From the NCBI GenBank assembly GCA_015661865.1, contig DQVG01000101.1, forward strand, positions 1 through 7,310: a stretch of DNA of 7,310 bases. Reading direction: 5' to 3'. Below, in pieces: positions 1 to 6,302 of the stretch. The notes below the pieces were generated by a model that made no database searches, was not told the origin of the DNA, and worked only from the letters and a program-made list of their open reading frames with translations. Within the stretch, counting starts at the first letter, position 1. The number at the start of each line of letters is the position of its first letter. A program made the translations under genes and the position numbers. Origin of the DNA: Desulfurobacteriaceae bacterium (GTDB taxonomy: Bacteria > Aquificota > Aquificia > Desulfurobacteriales > DQVG01).

Positions 1-173
1 ACAAGTTTTTTTAACTTTTGCTTATCACTTTCTACTATTTTTATATTTTCTTTTTGAAGTTTCTTTAATATATCTTTTAAAACTTCTTTTTTACCTTTTA
101 AAACATATACTTTGGATATAAATTTTCCATCCTTTAAAGCTTCTAAAATAGCATTTTTTCCATATATATACAT
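1..173 (-). CDS. rlmB: 23S rRNA (guanosine-2'-O-)-methyltransferase, TrmH/RlmB (SpoU) family, 5' part only
   Basis: The first 57 codons are present and the gene runs off the left edge. The protein begins MYIYGKNAILEALKDG, the signature start of the SpoU substrate-binding domain found at the N-terminus of RlmB-type methyltransferases (Y-G-x-N-x-[VI]-x-E-A-[LI]). The next residues (SKVYVLKG, then a Lys-rich helix and IKIVESDK) fit the beta-alpha-beta order of that L30e-like domain. The catalytic SPOUT domain would lie outside the window, so methyltransferase activity is inferred. Known members methylate the ribose of G2251 in 23S rRNA or, in paralogues, tRNA positions; the N-terminus alone cannot separate these. 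The ATG at 173-171 is preceded by AAGGAG with 5-nt spacing, so the start is secure. The gene lies 2 nt downstream of the thyX stop, implying co-transcription and probable translational coupling. Confidence 0.82.
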   Translation of the reverse strand, partial: MYIYGKNAILEALKDGKFISKVYVLKGKKEVLKDILKKLQKENIKIVESDKQKLKKL

Positions 174-175
174 AT

Positions 176-790
176 TTACTCCTTTATAGCTTCCTTTAAA
201 AATTTACAAACAGTTGGAGCATAAGGTTTAATAAGCTTGTATATTGCTTTTGCATACTCTCTAATTTCCCTTTGAGCATGTTTATCTAATCTAACTTTTA
301 GAAAGTTTATAAGGCTTCTCAAATTAACTTGCCAATAAAAGGTTGTATATAAAGATAGTGGTAGTATCGATCTTGCTATTTCTTTTCTTATACCTTTATT
401 TATAAGGTTATAGTAATAATTTTCAACTAACCTAATATGCTCTAAATATTTTGTTTTTTCCTCTTCATCTAAATCTTCAGGGACAAAAAATTCTAGATTA
501 TCACTTACGTATCTTCGTGAAATTTCTTGAAAAGAACCTATTCTATGTCTCATCCATTGACGGGCTACAAATATTGGGCATTTAACCTCAAATAGGAAAT
601 TTACAAATTCAAAAGAAGATGTTGGATTTCCAGCATGTTCAAACATAAGTTTTTTTATTAAAAATTCTTTTTTCTTTTCCAAATCTACTAACTTTTTTCC
701 ATAGCAGATACTTGCTACTTTTAATATATCTTCTTCTTTATCCGCTTTTAATAGTTTTACATAGCCTTTATCTAAAACTTTTTTTTGCAA
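176..790 (-). CDS. thyX: Flavin-dependent thymidylate synthase ThyX
   Basis: The 204-residue protein fits the usual ThyX size. ThyX converts dUMP to dTMP in the cytoplasm using methylene-tetrahydrofolate as carbon donor and FAD/NADPH as reductant, and replaces ThyA. The defining RHRx7S motif is at residues 81-91 (RHRIGSFQEIS), followed by RRY. Upstream is the ThyX-typical EH (51-52) followed by SSFEF. Downstream come AR-x-x-LP (R140) and NLRSLINFLKVR (156-167), with N156, N162 and R167 at the spacing of the nucleotide/flavin-binding Asn and Arg residues known in Thermotoga ThyX, then HAQREIREYA. The start is TTG at 790-788: AGAGG lies 8 nt upstream, no ATG or GTG occurs in frame before the upstream stop, and the next residues match the expected N-terminal strand. 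It leads a leftward operon with rlmB and has its own extended -10 promoter. Confidence 0.96.
   Translation of the reverse strand: MQKKVLDKGYVKLLKADKEEDILKVASICYGKKLVDLEKKKEFLIKKLMFEHAGNPTSSFEFVNFLFEVKCPIFVARQWMRHRIGSFQEISRRYVSDNLEFFVPEDLDEEEKTKYLEHIRLVENYYYNLINKGIRKEIARSILPLSLYTTFYWQVNLRSLINFLKVRLDKHAQREIREYAKAIYKLIKPYAPTVCKFLKEAIKE
179..184 (-). promoter_or_regulatory. Strong ribosome binding site of rlmB, inside the thyX 3' end
   Basis: AAGGAG on the minus strand ends 5 nt before the rlmB ATG and lies within the last codons of thyX. It confirms the rlmB start. Ribosomes terminating on thyX would finish right at this site, which favours coupled translation. Confidence 0.8.
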
Positions 791-798
791 AACTTTTA

Positions 799-803
799 CC
801 TCT
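799..803 (-). promoter_or_regulatory. Ribosome binding site deciding the TTG start of thyX
   Basis: AGAGG on the minus strand is followed by an 8-nt spacer and TTG at 790-788. No ATG or GTG in the same frame lies between the upstream in-frame stop and this codon, so the site supports the TTG initiation codon. Confidence 0.7.
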
Positions 804-825
804 AAGTTTTTATAAAGGAGAATTG

Positions 826-834
826 ATTATAACA
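826..834 (-). promoter_or_regulatory. Extended -10 promoter for thyX-rlmB
   Basis: The minus strand reads TGTTATAAT, a perfect TATAAT preceded by TGn (extended -10). At 16-18 bp upstream there is only AT-rich sequence with no good TTGACA match, so the promoter would depend on the extended -10. Transcription would start near 819, leaving a leader of about 30 nt that carries the AGAGG site. Confidence 0.6.
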
Positions 835-852
835 AATTCTTTTTATTTAAAA

Positions 853-866
853 TGCTATAATATAAT
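853..866 (+). promoter_or_regulatory. Extended -10 promoter (double TATAAT) for the rightward operon
   Basis: The plus strand reads TGCTATAATATAAT: TGn directly before TATAAT at 856-861, with a second overlapping TATAAT at 861-866. No convincing -35 box sits at standard spacing. Transcription would begin around 868-873, about 20-25 nt before the ATG at 894, which fits the GAGG site at 882-885. It lies only about 20 bp from the divergent thyX -10. Confidence 0.6.
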
Positions 867-881
867 ACGTATTTCAAATTT

Positions 882-885
882 GAGG
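882..885 (+). promoter_or_regulatory. Ribosome binding site of the first rightward gene
   Basis: GAGG (in the context TTTGAGGCC) lies 8 nt before the ATG at 894. It supports that start for a gene whose N-terminus cannot be checked by homology. Confidence 0.65.
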
Positions 886-893
886 CCCTAAGT

Positions 894-2504
894 ATGAGTT
901 TTAACCTTATTAATTTAATTTTAACTAATTTATCTTCGAAAGATATCAAACTAGATAAAAATAATAATACTTCTAAAGGTTTTTCAAATAGTTTTGATAA
1001 TATTCTATTTGAAATTTTACAAAATAAATTAAATAGTTTTACTAAAGAAACAAATGGAAATGTAACTTTCTTTAATAATTCTAATAAAAATTTATCCTTT
1101 TTATCTTTTTCTACTTTGAATTTATTAGAGGAAAATTTAAAAAAAAGTTTAAATAAAATATTAAATATTTTAAATAAAGATACTTTAAAACTAAAAGATC
1201 TTAAATTATTAAGAAAACATGTTAATAACATTTTAAAAGATGTTAAAATAATTGCAGAAAAAAAGGACAATATATCAATTGAAAAATTAGATAAATTTAT
1301 TTTCGATATTTTTGATAAGATAAAAAATATATTAAACTTTGATTTGGAAAATAATAAAATACAAGATATTAAGATAAATCAAGAGTTAATAATAAAAATT
1401 AAAGTTTTAAAGAAGGAAAATTTAAATCAAGTTTTAAAAAAACTTCATAGTAAATTTATCGAAAAAGAAAGTGTCTTTCCTAAAAATGAAAAAAAAGAAG
1501 AAAATGAACTAAAAAATATAATTTCTTTTTTTTCTCTGCTTTCTACTTCCATTTCAGAAGTTATAAATGAAGTGACTCAAAACTCAAAAGTTGTTAGTTT
1601 TTTAGCTTCTAAATATTTTAAAGACAGTAAAAATACCGATAATATTTTTCTTTCCGATAAAGATTTAAATGAGAAAGTAAGTAAAAATTTAGCTGAAAAA
1701 GATTTGAAAAATTTAATAAAATTCGAAAAAATAAATAAAGATAATATTGTGCAGGATCAAAATAAAATTAATTATCAAAAAATTTTTGAAGGCAACAAAA
1801 ATGAAAATATATCTGAAAATAACTTAAATATTCAAACTCAAAAAACAAAGTTGAAAAAAAAGAAAAATAATAACTTGATATCCCTCTTAAATTCGGAAAA
1901 CTCCTCTGCAAGAAAAAAGGATCCGAAAAATCCAAACAAAAATCTATTCTTTTATCTAAAGGATAGTAAAAACTCAAATGAATTTAACTTTAAAAATTTA
2001 GATAATAATAGCCAAAAATTAAAAGAAAAAAACCTAGCTACTTTTTCTCATTTTTCAAAAAATTTATTTTCTAAATTAAATAAAGAAAATCATCACAAAA
2101 ATGAAAATAAATCCTATATAGATAACAATTTAAACTTGAATTCCAATTTGGATAAACAAAATTCCATAATAAAAAATTACAGTAGTGCTCAAGAAATAAA
2201 AGTAGGTAAAACAAGTTTTATTATAAGTGAACAGAAATTCCCAAATTTAAAAGTATTAAACGTTTATCAAAATCAAGAAAATCTACTAAAGGTAAGATAT
2301 CACCTTGCTACGGGAGAGTTAGCTTTAATTTTAAAAGTAGAAAACATGCCACCTTTAACTTTACAGCTAATAAGAAAAGAAATAGAAAGTATTTTGGATA
2401 ATCATTCCATTTTTAAAAGAAAGGTTAGAATTAAAAATGAAAAGAAAGATAAAGATACAAAAGATAGTGAGAAAAATTATTCCGTTATTTCTAAAAGGAT
2501 TTAG
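894..2504 (+). CDS. Lys/Asn-rich protein with possible FliK-like C-terminal domain (flagellar hook-length control)
   Basis: I do not firmly recognise this 536-residue protein. It is dominated by Lys, Asn, Leu, Ile and Ser, and I see no Cys or Trp and no signal peptide. Residues 1-240 are predicted mostly helical (amphipathic Leu/Lys segments around 75-120 and 130-185). Residues 240-430 are polar, Asn/Lys/Ser-rich and probably disordered. Residues 434-514 look folded: strands around NLKVLNVY and LLKVRYHLATGELALILKVEN, then a helix starting MPPLTLQLIRKEIE and a final strand KRKVRI. This layout of long disordered body plus compact C-terminal strand-strand-helix-strand domain is that of FliK, the secreted ruler that sets hook length and switches export specificity. 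The typical L-x-P-x-x-LG motif is not clear, so FliK is a weak call. The last 22 residues (515-536), a charged tail after the domain, overlap the next gene. The ATG has a good GAGG site and upstream promoter. That this is a real coding gene is much more certain than its function. Confidence 0.6.
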   Translation: MSFNLINLILTNLSSKDIKLDKNNNTSKGFSNSFDNILFEILQNKLNSFTKETNGNVTFFNNSNKNLSFLSFSTLNLLEENLKKSLNKILNILNKDTLKLKDLKLLRKHVNNILKDVKIIAEKKDNISIEKLDKFIFDIFDKIKNILNFDLENNKIQDIKINQELIIKIKVLKKENLNQVLKKLHSKFIEKESVFPKNEKKEENELKNIISFFSLLSTSISEVINEVTQNSKVVSFLASKYFKDSKNTDNIFLSDKDLNEKVSKNLAEKDLKNLIKFEKINKDNIVQDQNKINYQKIFEGNKNENISENNLNIQTQKTKLKKKKNNNLISLLNSENSSARKKDPKNPNKNLFFYLKDSKNSNEFNFKNLDNNSQKLKEKNLATFSHFSKNLFSKLNKENHHKNENKSYIDNNLNLNSNLDKQNSIIKNYSSAQEIKVGKTSFIISEQKFPNLKVLNVYQNQENLLKVRYHLATGELALILKVENMPPLTLQLIRKEIESILDNHSIFKRKVRIKNEKKDKDTKDSEKNYSVISKRI

Positions 2505-4608
2505 CTTATTTTATATTACCTTTAGTTTTGCCTTTTCAAAAACTGCTAACTTAACTATTTTAAAATCGAAAAAAGATAAGTACACTGATAAAATTTCCCC
2601 TGAGAATTTGCCCTATCCTAAACTGAATCTAAAAATAAAAAATGAAATTTTATTAAAAAAATACAAAAAAGCTATAAAATACTTTCAAAATCAAAATTAC
2701 TTATCCGCTTTAGAGTTATTTTTCGACTTATTAAAATATCCTCAATTTGAATATTTCGAAGATGTCCTTTCTTACTTGGCTGCTTGCTACCTTAGAATAG
2801 GTCAAAAAAATGATATTAGAACTTTTGTTAGAAAAAGTATAAATATTTTAAAAAGTTATTATTCTATATGCTATACAGTAAATAAAAATAAAGTAAAAAA
2901 AGAAAATATCAATAAAATTTGTCAACCAAATTCCCTTTATTACTATTTTCTTGGAGTAGCTTATGAGGTTTTAGGTTTTTATAAAAAGGCAGAAATATAT
3001 TATAAAAAGGCTCTAGAAAATATAGATAAAAATTATTTAAACTATATTCCTTTAATAAAATTAGGTTTATTAAGAATTTCCTTATTTAAAAAAGATATAG
3101 AAAAAGCTCAAGAGTATATCTTTGGTCTTAAATATTCTAAACTTCTTGATAAAGATTTAAAAGGGGAGCTATATTTTCTAACAGGTTATTACTATTTTCT
3201 TCAAGGGAAATTTGCTTCTGCACAGAAATACTTTAACTTAGGTATAAAGACTTTTAAACCTTATTTATCCTATAATCCCTTTATATACTTTATTATTGCA
3301 GAAAATCTTTTTTATATGGGAGATTTTGAAAAAGCTCTTCCTATTTTTATAAAGTTAAAAAATGAAGTTAAAAACTTTGAGATAGTAGAAAAGTCTAAAT
3401 TTAGAATTAATGATATTTTTTTTCAGTTGGATAAAGCAGATTCTAAAGAGTTAATAAATAACTATTTAACCTTAATGCTTGAAACTCAAGATACAAAACT
3501 AGATTATATTTCCAAAGTCTCAAAAATAAAAGCTTTAACTTTAATATCCAATAATATGAAATATAAGCTTTTTTATAAAAGTGTTTTGGAAAAATCAAAT
3601 ATAAAAAATAAAGAAAAATTAATCGAAGATATTGAAGATCCCCTTGTATTTGCCGCAGTAACTTGGAGCAAAAATAGAAATAACTATATTGGAAATTATG
3701 CTTTAGGCCTTTTAGGATATGAAATTTTAAAAGGAGACAAGATAGCTCTTTATGATTACTTATCAAAAGAGCTTCATTACGCTCAAATAGATACCTTTTT
3801 GCCCGAACATAGGAAATTTATTTCTAAATTGTGGCAAACATATATCTTGCAAGGTTTACCTTCTATAAATTCTCGATTGTATCTTTCTAATCCCAAATTT
3901 TTTAATAATATATTTACTCCTTCCACCCTTTATAAAATTGCAATGGATTTAAGGCATGAAGGATATAAAAAAGAAGCTGTAAAACTATTTTCTATAATTC
4001 CTAAAAAAACTATACGGGAAGATCTCGTTTTAAAAAGTGTGGCAAATTTATTGATACTAAATGAACCAAAAATAGCTTATAAAATTTTAAAAAACTTTCC
4101 TTATAAATCAGATAAATACTTAATTTTACTAGCTGAGACTTATTACAAACTTTTAGACTTTAAAAATTTAAATTTAATATTAAAAAATATAAAGAAAATA
4201 CCTAGCAAAAAAGTTTTAACTGCTTATTATATTTTCAAAGTAAACTTAGATTTTATTAATAAAGGTTTTGTAAATCCTCAGGATCTTAAAAAATTAAAAG
4301 ATTTATTAGAAAATTTAAATTCCCAGGAAATTTTAGTTTTAGGAGACGCTCTTACAAAAGCTGGGGATATTTCTTTTGAAATGGAAGATTATAAGCTAGC
4401 TGAAATTATATTTAAAAAGTTATATAATTTAAATTACAATAAGTGCTATTCTGGATTAAGGTTAGCTTATGTTTATTATAAACAAGATAAACTTGACTTT
4501 TCGCAAAAATTAATTGACAATATATCAAGAGCATGTAAAATTCCTCAAATAAAATTAACAAAATATTTAATTAATTTAAGAAAAACTTTGGCGGATATAT
4601 TAAGATGA
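2437..4608 (+). CDS. Exported tetratricopeptide-repeat (TPR) protein of unknown function
   Basis: This is a 723-residue helical-repeat protein. Residues 1-34 look like a Sec signal peptide: a very basic n-region (MKRKIKIQKIVRK), a hydrophobic stretch through GFSLFYITFSFAF, and a possible signal peptidase I site at A32-F33-S34. The mature protein would be periplasmic or envelope-associated. TPR-like helix pairs are visible near 75-108, 166-199 (LGVAYEVLGFYKKAEIYYKKAL), 243-276 (LTGYYYFLQGKFASAQKYF), 281-312 (AENLFYMGDFEKALPIF), 496-522 and 638-690, with diverged solenoid between. No enzymatic motif is seen, so a scaffold or adaptor role is inferred. The start at 2437 gives a 68-nt overlap with the previous gene. 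No other ATG/GTG/TTG precedes the hydrophobic core, and the Shine-Dalgarno is weak (AAAGG about 13 nt upstream), so translation is probably coupled. Its stop overlaps the next start (ATGA). Confidence 0.8.
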   Translation: MKRKIKIQKIVRKIIPLFLKGFSLFYITFSFAFSKTANLTILKSKKDKYTDKISPENLPYPKLNLKIKNEILLKKYKKAIKYFQNQNYLSALELFFDLLKYPQFEYFEDVLSYLAACYLRIGQKNDIRTFVRKSINILKSYYSICYTVNKNKVKKENINKICQPNSLYYYFLGVAYEVLGFYKKAEIYYKKALENIDKNYLNYIPLIKLGLLRISLFKKDIEKAQEYIFGLKYSKLLDKDLKGELYFLTGYYYFLQGKFASAQKYFNLGIKTFKPYLSYNPFIYFIIAENLFYMGDFEKALPIFIKLKNEVKNFEIVEKSKFRINDIFFQLDKADSKELINNYLTLMLETQDTKLDYISKVSKIKALTLISNNMKYKLFYKSVLEKSNIKNKEKLIEDIEDPLVFAAVTWSKNRNNYIGNYALGLLGYEILKGDKIALYDYLSKELHYAQIDTFLPEHRKFISKLWQTYILQGLPSINSRLYLSNPKFFNNIFTPSTLYKIAMDLRHEGYKKEAVKLFSIIPKKTIREDLVLKSVANLLILNEPKIAYKILKNFPYKSDKYLILLAETYYKLLDFKNLNLILKNIKKIPSKKVLTAYYIFKVNLDFINKGFVNPQDLKKLKDLLENLNSQEILVLGDALTKAGDISFEMEDYKLAEIIFKKLYNLNYNKCYSGLRLAYVYYKQDKLDFSQKLIDNISRACKIPQIKLTKYLINLRKTLADILR

Positions 4609-6299
4609 GACTCAAAGAGATAATAGAAAGTTATAATGAAAAACTTAAAGAATTTAAAAAATTAAAAAATGTATTTTCAATTGATGTTGTAGACCAATTC
4701 GCAAAAAGTATGGTCGACTATATATTTACCTATTTACCTAAATCAAAAAAATTACTTATGTCTCGAGCAGGCTCTGGTGCTTTTAAAGGTACTATCCGGG
4801 ATTTTTTTGAAAAAACTTTAGCTCAACCCCATATTTTAGAAAGTTATATTTTATCTATATATAAAACTCATATAAGAAAAAATATTCCTTTTGGAGACTT
4901 TTCTTTAACTTATGGAAAATTTTTAATGGATGTTATTGATTATTATGTAAGTAAAGAAGCTAATTTATCAGATGAAGAGAAAAAGGAGTATATTAGCTTT
5001 TTAAAATTACTTATAACCATATATATATTTTTTGTTTTAAACAACTTAAAAGGACGAGAAAAGGGACAAGTTGATCCATTAACGGGGGTTTATACTAAAA
5101 ATTATGTTTATTATAATTTCGAATCTTTAATAAATATATATAAAACTGGAATATTTTTTGACATAAGAAATTTTAAAGAAATTAATTTATTTTATGGTTA
5201 CTCTGCAGGGGATAGTATATTATCGATATTTTCCTCTTTTTTGGAAGAAAAATTTAATGAAGAACAAAGTATCATTGTTAGATATGGAGCAGATGATTTT
5301 TTAGTTTTTACAAATGATAGTCTCGAAGAAATTTTAAGAAAAATAGAAGATTTACATAAAAGTTTATTATTACAAAATATAAAAATTCCAACAAATTACG
5401 GTATCACTTCCGTTCCTATTAACTTTATATCTATAATTTTTAACACCTCTTTTATAAAAAATCTAGATTTAAATAAGTTTAATTGGATAATAGAAAAGGA
5501 AATAAAAAAGTTAAAAAGGGAAAGTAGTAATATAAAAATTTTAACTCAAGATGAAATAAATAAATATGTTAAAAGATACAATATTTCTACCTCGATTATA
5601 AAAAATTTAAAGGAAAAAAATGTAAAAGTGGCTCTTCAAGGAGTTTACACTGTAGATAAAAAATTAATTTTTAAAGAAGCTTTGGCTCGAATAGATATTG
5701 ATGGAAATTTAGTAACTCCGTTTATCTTTTTAGAAGATTTAAAAGATACCAATATTGAAGCAAGTTTAGATAAAATAGTAATTTCTAAAGTTGTTAAGTT
5801 TTTAAAAGATAATAATTATCCTTTTAAAATATCTATTAATATATCTTCTAGCTTTTTAAAAACTTATTTAAATTGGTTTATGGATACTATCCTTGAGGAT
5901 TCTAAACTTAAAGATTATTTAATTATAGAAATCGTAGAAAAAAATAAACTTGAGGAGATAAAAGATATCTTTAAACTTTTTGAAAAATTAAATTTAAAAG
6001 TTTTCATAGATGATTTTGGAAGTGGATACTCCAATTATGATTTTTTAAAAAATCTAAATTTCAATGGTATAAAAATAGATGGAAATATCGTAAAAAATGT
6101 AACTAATGATGAACTAGATTGTTATTTTACTGAGTGTATACTGAAATTAGCGAAAGCCAAAGATATGTTGGTAATTGCAGAGTATGTTGAAAATAAAGAT
6201 ATAATTGATATATTAAATAAACTCGCTGCCAAACTTAATTATCCCAATATAGCTTGTCAAGGCTTTTACTTAGAAAAACCAAAAGTAGTTATTTCCTAA
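4605..6299 (+). CDS. Sensor-GGDEF-EAL c-di-GMP signalling protein, probable phosphodiesterase with globin-like N-terminal sensor
   Basis: The protein has 564 residues and no signal peptide. Residues 1-150 form an all-helical sensor. Its DYIFTYLPKSKKLL (38-51), DFFEKTLAQPHILESYI (66-82) and THIRKNIPFGDFSLTYGKFL (88-107) follow the layout of globin-coupled sensors, with H89 as candidate proximal haem ligand and Y39 or Y43 as candidate distal residue (inference). A GGDEF domain follows (DPLTG at 157-161; D186, N194, G202-D203). Its active loop is RYGADDF (226-232) instead of RxGGDEF, and the RxxD inhibitory site is replaced by EEQS, so cyclase activity is doubtful. The EAL domain looks complete: EAL (358-360), N412, E442/E445, DDFGSG (469-474), K490, E526, Q552. 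This predicts hydrolysis of c-di-GMP to pGpG in the cytosol. Residues 130-146 are hydrophobic but fit a globin H helix better than a membrane span. It overlaps the TPR gene by ATGA, and uvrC follows 3 nt later. Confidence 0.9.
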   Translation: MRLKEIIESYNEKLKEFKKLKNVFSIDVVDQFAKSMVDYIFTYLPKSKKLLMSRAGSGAFKGTIRDFFEKTLAQPHILESYILSIYKTHIRKNIPFGDFSLTYGKFLMDVIDYYVSKEANLSDEEKKEYISFLKLLITIYIFFVLNNLKGREKGQVDPLTGVYTKNYVYYNFESLINIYKTGIFFDIRNFKEINLFYGYSAGDSILSIFSSFLEEKFNEEQSIIVRYGADDFLVFTNDSLEEILRKIEDLHKSLLLQNIKIPTNYGITSVPINFISIIFNTSFIKNLDLNKFNWIIEKEIKKLKRESSNIKILTQDEINKYVKRYNISTSIIKNLKEKNVKVALQGVYTVDKKLIFKEALARIDIDGNLVTPFIFLEDLKDTNIEASLDKIVISKVVKFLKDNNYPFKISINISSSFLKTYLNWFMDTILEDSKLKDYLIIEIVEKNKLEEIKDIFKLFEKLNLKVFIDDFGSGYSNYDFLKNLNFNGIKIDGNIVKNVTNDELDCYFTECILKLAKAKDMLVIAEYVENKDIIDILNKLAAKLNYPNIACQGFYLEKPKVVIS

Positions 6300-6302
6300 A
6301 TT

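Noticed and set aside
1139..1146. Runs of eight A or T (1139-1146, 1526-1533, 1854-1861, 3416-3423) as possible slippage or frameshift sites
   Set aside because: Such runs are expected in DNA this AT-rich. The frames continue uninterrupted through them, and no alternative-frame product of note follows.
827..1270. 147-codon open frame on the minus strand overlapping the start of the first rightward gene
   Set aside because: Its translation is a Phe/Leu/Lys-rich antisense image of an AAA/TTT-rich gene, and it has no family motifs. It would cover both promoters and the better supported gene start at 894.
1768..1977. 69-codon minus-strand open frame
   Set aside because: It lies wholly inside the 894-2504 gene, has Phe/Tyr-rich antisense composition and shows no ribosome site or recognisable motif.
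2200..2504. Premature stop or frameshift splitting one long protein at the overlap of the first two rightward genes
   Set aside because: The downstream protein starts with its own signal-peptide-like sequence and the two differ completely in composition and domain type, so two separate genes fit better.
3443..3766. 107-codon minus-strand open frame
   Set aside because: It is antisense to the TPR gene, whose repeats continue through this stretch; the composition is what random antisense of AT-rich DNA gives.
4992..5045. Hydrophobic stretch (residues 130-146) of the GGDEF-EAL protein as a transmembrane helix
   Set aside because: It is a single short segment with no partner helix or signal peptide, placed just where the last helix of a globin-like sensor would be, so a soluble helix is more likely.
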